Assembly (NCBI GenBank): GCA_965652975.1
Contig: CBFGYO010000009.1
Location: forward strand, 1-45,283
DNA from: CADEDV01 sp036374495
Lineage (GTDB): Bacteria > Bacteroidota > Bacteroidia > Chitinophagales > Chitinophagaceae
Length of the DNA: 45,283 nt
Direction of reading: 5' to 3'
Position numbers and translations under genes: made by a program. How positions within the stretch are numbered: the first letter of the stretch is position 1; each line of letters begins with the position of its first letter. Shown piece after piece: positions 42,014-45,283 of the stretch. The notes below the pieces were generated by a model. It did not search any database and had not been told where the DNA came from. It saw only the letters and a list, made by a program, of their open reading frames with translations.

Positions 42014-43870
42014 TTAAGGTTGCGTCACCCCCGCAAAATGCATCAAATCAGCAAAAGTAAAATCGCCTGCTGTTGCAGAAGGAAGTATCGGTGTAAAACC
42101 ACCAGTGACATTCAGGAATGAATTTGCATCGCGTTTCAATATTCTTATAAAAGTATCTGCCACTATTCGTGCGCCCACCGGTCCCAACTGGTTGCCATTG
42201 GCCAACACTGCTGATTCCCTTAACACATAATACCACAGCGGCGTCCTTTTTAGCAGGGTAGCACTATTTTTATTCAACACATTAATTTCATTGGCTGGCA
42301 GGCCTTGTGTAAGTTGTGCCGTTGTCATCGGAGGAATTCCAAACTGCGCGGCCATGCCCTGTCCGCTTGGAAGTCCGAGTGCCAATCCTCTTCGCAAATT
42401 GCGGGTAGCCAATACCGCCATTATACCACTGCCGCCCGGGATACTTTCAAGACCATTAGCCAGCACACTGTCGATTTTACGTGCTTTATTATTTATAGGA
42501 ACAGGTATGCCTGTATCAAAAAACGCATTGAAATCAACAACCCAATTGGAGAAGACCGGCAGGTTGGGATTCCTGTTGAATTGAAATACCTGGGCCAGGC
42601 TGGCATTAGGGAAATTGAAATTCACCCAATAATTATTCCGAATCATGCTATGCCCAAACCGATACGCTGCAACGGCAAACTCTACCGGCATGCGGAAGGG
42701 ACTTCCTATTGGTACCACCTGGCCCATTGCTGCTGTAATGGCGGCATTGCCGCACACACGCCTGAGAAAATCTTTTACCACGGCCCATTGATAGTGATGG
42801 GTTACGATCTTCTTGGCTTCAACAAAAATATCTCCCGAAAATCCTGCAATGAGCAACAGGTCCACTACCTGGTTGTGAAAACGAAGCATGGTTTGATGAA
42901 ACTGGGTTACAATAAGGTTCTCATCATTGCGTGGATCTCCAATTATAGCTGTATTGGATGATAGTGCCGGGTTCAGGGGATTATGTACGCGGGGCACATC
43001 GAAATCTGTTTGTATCTCCATACCGCCAGGGCCGGCACTACCGCCGGGACCGCCGGGTCCAACATTGGTGTTGGTACCCAACTGAAATTTAATTGCAGTA
43101 GAGGGACCTGATGAAGGAAATACATACATGAAGGGATCCAGTGCGGGACCGCGACTATATAATGAGTCCAGGTCCATAGCCGGTGTGCGCATATTATTGA
43201 CTGTATTGGCGTCTGTATCTAGCTCGATCGACGACGATACATCGAATGTGATATCATGATCTACAAATTGTCCTACATAAGTAAATCCGGCGGGTATATT
43301 CGAGTCGGGCAAAGTTTCCCTCCCGATGTCGCCCATCATATCTCCCAGGTCGCGCATCAGTGCCTGGTTCACGGGATTGAAGGCTAGTTTGGAGGCGGTG
43401 CGAGTGGCAGCGGTTGACATGTATCCAAATTTATCAGCGCAGGGTGACTTGATCCAGTGAAATGGAAACCATGCCAGTGAGATCTTTGCTCCGTGAAAAC
43501 GTTTTGTTTGAGGTTTTAAAGATGTGATCGACTTCTTGATATCTTCCGGCATTTTTGCTACGGGGAATACAGCTTCCGGGTTGATCTTGTTGACTGTTGC
43601 CAGTATCTTCCTTACATTGATCTTTGATATAACATTGAACTCCAGGAGACGCTTTTCCAATTCCGCGAGTTTGATGGGCTTTGGATTGGGAGTTTGCTTT
43701 GCGTTCATTGTTTTTACCAGCATTTCCTCGGCGGCAGGCAATGCCGGACCAGTATTCACCACACCAGGGGCTTTAGCTTGTGGGGGCTTCGAATTGGCTT
43801 TTTTTGGTACTGCTTTTTTTGCAGGTGCCTTTTTAGGAGCGGGTTTTTTAGATTTTTTTCTGGATGCCAT
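42014..43870 (-). CDS. Animal-type haem peroxidase with lysine-rich N-terminal tail
   Basis: 618 residues. The first 40 are a Lys/Ala/Pro tail (motifs PKKAPAKKA, VPKKANSK) like histone H1 tails and unlike a signal peptide. The peroxidase core shows distal His205 in FVDHDITFD, catalytic Arg314/Glu317 in GDPRNDENLIVTQFH, and proximal His407 in YRFGHSMIRNNY, the pattern of mammalian-type (An_peroxidase) enzymes. A Gly-Pro run at 271-283 (GPGGPGGSAGPGG) is an unusual insertion. It likely binds haem and oxidises halide or organic substrates; it may bind DNA or polyanions through its tail. Monocistronic. Confidence 0.92.
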   Translation of the reverse strand: MASRKKSKKPAPKKAPAKKAVPKKANSKPPQAKAPGVVNTGPALPAAEEMLVKTMNAKQTPNPKPIKLAELEKRLLEFNVISKINVRKILATVNKINPEAVFPVAKMPEDIKKSITSLKPQTKRFHGAKISLAWFPFHWIKSPCADKFGYMSTAATRTASKLAFNPVNQALMRDLGDMMGDIGRETLPDSNIPAGFTYVGQFVDHDITFDVSSSIELDTDANTVNNMRTPAMDLDSLYSRGPALDPFMYVFPSSGPSTAIKFQLGTNTNVGPGGPGGSAGPGGMEIQTDFDVPRVHNPLNPALSSNTAIIGDPRNDENLIVTQFHQTMLRFHNQVVDLLLIAGFSGDIFVEAKKIVTHHYQWAVVKDFLRRVCGNAAITAAMGQVVPIGSPFRMPVEFAVAAYRFGHSMIRNNYWVNFNFPNASLAQVFQFNRNPNLPVFSNWVVDFNAFFDTGIPVPINNKARKIDSVLANGLESIPGGSGIMAVLATRNLRRGLALGLPSGQGMAAQFGIPPMTTAQLTQGLPANEINVLNKNSATLLKRTPLWYYVLRESAVLANGNQLGPVGARIVADTFIRILKRDANSFLNVTGGFTPILPSATAGDFTFADLMHFAGVTQP

Positions 43871-44321
43871 GGTAGTTGGTTTAATGGTTTACCTTAAGTG
43901 GTTATTGAGTTTGTTTCCGTTATAAAAATCCTACATTACAAGTCAGCCGATAGTTTCTCATTATACTGACCATGTGAATACATAATATAATGATGAGCTA
44001 TTGTGTGCTTTCTTTTGTTAGCTTCCAGGGAATGTAAAGGGTTTAGGAAAAAAAAGAGTAGCTGATAAAGGTAGGTTTAGTGTAAATGAAAAGTCAATAC
44101 TCACTTAGTGGTATGTACGAATACTGAATCCGGTCAATGATAAATGTAAAAGTTCATTCGATGCCTTTAAAGTAGAGGAAGCGAAGAGCAGAACATATGA
44201 TTTTTATTTAGAAATATGCTTCTAGTTACACCAAACAAAGAGGCAGGCTATATCAGTCAATCAAGCGGATTTATTAGTTTGCTTTAAGTTAAATTCGTAA
44301 GATGTAATTGTTGGCAATTAT
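43871..44321. other. Gap without recognisable features
   Basis: This 451-base stretch upstream of the peroxidase gene shows no repeat of the AAAGATAAAAGTT family and no RNA signature. A near-consensus -7 box (TTAGTTTG, 44274-44281) could be the remains of a promoter for the damaged gene that follows. Confidence 0.5.
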
Positions 44322-44760
44322 ATGCGGACACCTTTCTTAATAGGATCAATGTTGCTTTTGGCAAGTTCAGGCTGTTTGTTTGGATAAAATTCAAGTCAAA
44401 ATAAGTCATGCAAGACTGCAGTTGATAGTTTGACAAATCAAATAGTTTACACAACTGTTGAAATAATCCAATAAAAATGAAGGAGGAAAAGTCGCGCTAC
44501 GAAAAAAGATTGTAGAAAACTTAGAAATTGACAGCACTCTATTGTCGAAAAATTTTGGATCAAAAATCCTGGTCGCTTTTATCGTTAACTCCGATGGAAC
44601 TATTTCGGGTGCCAGGATAATCACCGACAAAACAAATAAGGCCGGACAACAAGTGCTGGAAATTGCAAAATCTTTTAAATGGACGGCAGGCAGGTGCGGC
44701 AATAAAAACGTGGCGACGATCTATACAATACCACTAATACTCGACTCGGAGGAGCAATGA
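44322..44760 (+). pseudogene. Broken lipoprotein gene with a TonB C-terminal-like domain
   Basis: ATG 44322 opens a lipoprotein-type signal (MRTPFLIGSMLLLASSGC) that hits TAA at 44385. The same frame then resumes and reads IVYTTVEII before another stop near 44463. From there the following frame (offset by one base) reads EGGKVALRKKIVENLE and FIVNSDGTISGARIITDKT, ending NVATIYTIPLILDSEEQ, a clear TonB-C type end. One substitution and one lost base (for example a C near 44468) would restore a single frame of about 145 residues. So this is a recently damaged small TonB-domain lipoprotein, or a sequencing artefact. A shorter product from TTG 44542 seems unlikely to be functional. Confidence 0.75.
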
Positions 44761-44770
44761 TAACTTCAAA

Positions 44771-45283
44771 TTATCTCACACCGCCAACATCTACTTTCCG
44801 AATAAGCTTTGCCGCCGTATCCCATATGGCAATTGTCTTATGCCGACTGGCCGTAACGATTTTATCATCATTTGCGTTCCAGCTTATTCCCCATAAATAA
44901 TTTGTGCTGTCAGGCTCGCTTGCATGAAGCAAAGTTCCATCCTTTGTCCAAAGCCGGAGTACATCGCTAGCGGTGGCCAGCCTGGTGCCCGCTTTATTCC
45001 AGGAAATATTCCTGTATTCTGCTTTACTGCCGGGCACAGATCTTAGTTTGATTCCATCTGGCGTCCAAAAATGAAGAAGGCTGGGAACATTTTCACCTTC
45101 CCAGTTGTGACCATAATCACCAATTACAAAAAACTCTCCGGAAGGATGCCAGTTTACACAGAGAATAATTGCCTCTTTATTCGTATGCTCCATTGTTTTG
45201 ATCTCATTGCCGGTGCTGTCAAAAAGATTTATCTGGAAGTTTGCAGCCACCAGTATGTTTTTGTGAGGATGCCAGTCAACACC
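44771..45283 (-). CDS. WD40-repeat protein, C-terminal part (5' end outside the window)
   Basis: The frame is open to the end of the window; about 170 residues are visible. Repeated VNWHP / ISWN blades (VDWHPHKNILVAAN, VNWHPSGEFFVIGD, ISWNKAGTRLATAS, ISWNANDDKIVTAS) with LRLWTKDGT and IAIWDTAA endings make three to four WD40 blades of a beta-propeller. It is a scaffold type domain with no catalysis. Convergent with the damaged TonB-C gene, 10 bases apart. Whether an N-terminal effector or kinase domain exists upstream cannot be seen. Confidence 0.85.
   Translation of the reverse strand, partial: GVDWHPHKNILVAANFQINLFDSTGNEIKTMEHTNKEAIILCVNWHPSGEFFVIGDYGHNWEGENVPSLLHFWTPDGIKLRSVPGSKAEYRNISWNKAGTRLATASDVLRLWTKDGTLLHASEPDSTNYLWGISWNANDDKIVTASRHKTIAIWDTAAKLIRKVDVGGVR

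Noticed and set aside
42014..43870. Haem peroxidase as the sixth gene of the MoxR operon
   Set aside because: A perfect 39-bp hairpin and 150 bases separate it from the first operon gene; cotranscription is doubtful, so it is listed separately.

Overview
The window comes from a Bacteroidota chromosome, most likely family Chitinophagaceae. The evidence is a type IX secretion outer-membrane gene (sprA), three secreted proteins with type IX sorting domains (two CHU_C/gliding-associated, one short type A), a Bacteroidota-style TonB, futalosine-pathway menaquinone genes (mqnB, mqnD), and promoters of the TTTG / TAnnTTTG type. Family level is inference; I could not run a phylogeny.

Layout. 1-8700: the 3' end of a PKD/CHU_C surface protein, guaB, tonB (minus), an overlapping trio (DUF4105 membrane protein, alpha/beta hydrolase, large PKD/CHU_C protein), and an SDR. 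8.8-19.2 kb: a small secreted protein, then the minus-strand ruvA-sprA pair, divergent from fabH, then dinB. 19.2-27.5 kb: a Cys/Met PLP enzyme plus GNAT, a REP-associated (Y1/RAYT) transposase with REP-type hairpins on both sides, an M43 metalloprotease with a secretion tail, fabD, folE and two tandem PTPS/QueD-family genes, then mqnB-mqnD. 27.6-33.5 kb: photolyase, a class IV aminotransferase, an orphan NarL-type response regulator, about 900 bases without protein genes that hold a convincing non-coding RNA locus, then a glucuronate-type pair (SDR mannonate oxidoreductase, uxuA). 33.7-34.2 kb: two tiny hypotheticals. 34.3-41.9 kb: a five-gene minus-strand operon (small protein, MoxR ATPase, small protein, vWA plus propeller, TPR plus propeller) that matches the MoxR-vWA-beta-propeller ternary systems, a predicted and experimentally obscure conflict/chaperone system. 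42-45.3 kb: an animal-type haem peroxidase with a histone-like lysine-rich tail, a broken TonB-C lipoprotein gene, and the end of a WD40 protein.

The two most notable items are the ternary-system operon and a dispersed family of seven long inverted repeats, built from AAAGATAAAAGTT units, at gene 3' ends. Their arms vary between copies but stay complementary within most copies, and some copies supply the stop codons and even the last amino acids of neighbouring genes. A third item is a promoter-to-terminator non-coding transcript near 30.8-31.1 kb whose two ends pair over 13 bp.

How the genes work together: sprA forms the outer-membrane exit for the window's three CTD-bearing proteins; fabH and fabD both serve fatty acid synthesis but lie apart; folE and the PTPS pair form a pterin cluster; mqnB and mqnD are two steps of one pathway; the SDR and uxuA are consecutive steps of hexuronate breakdown.
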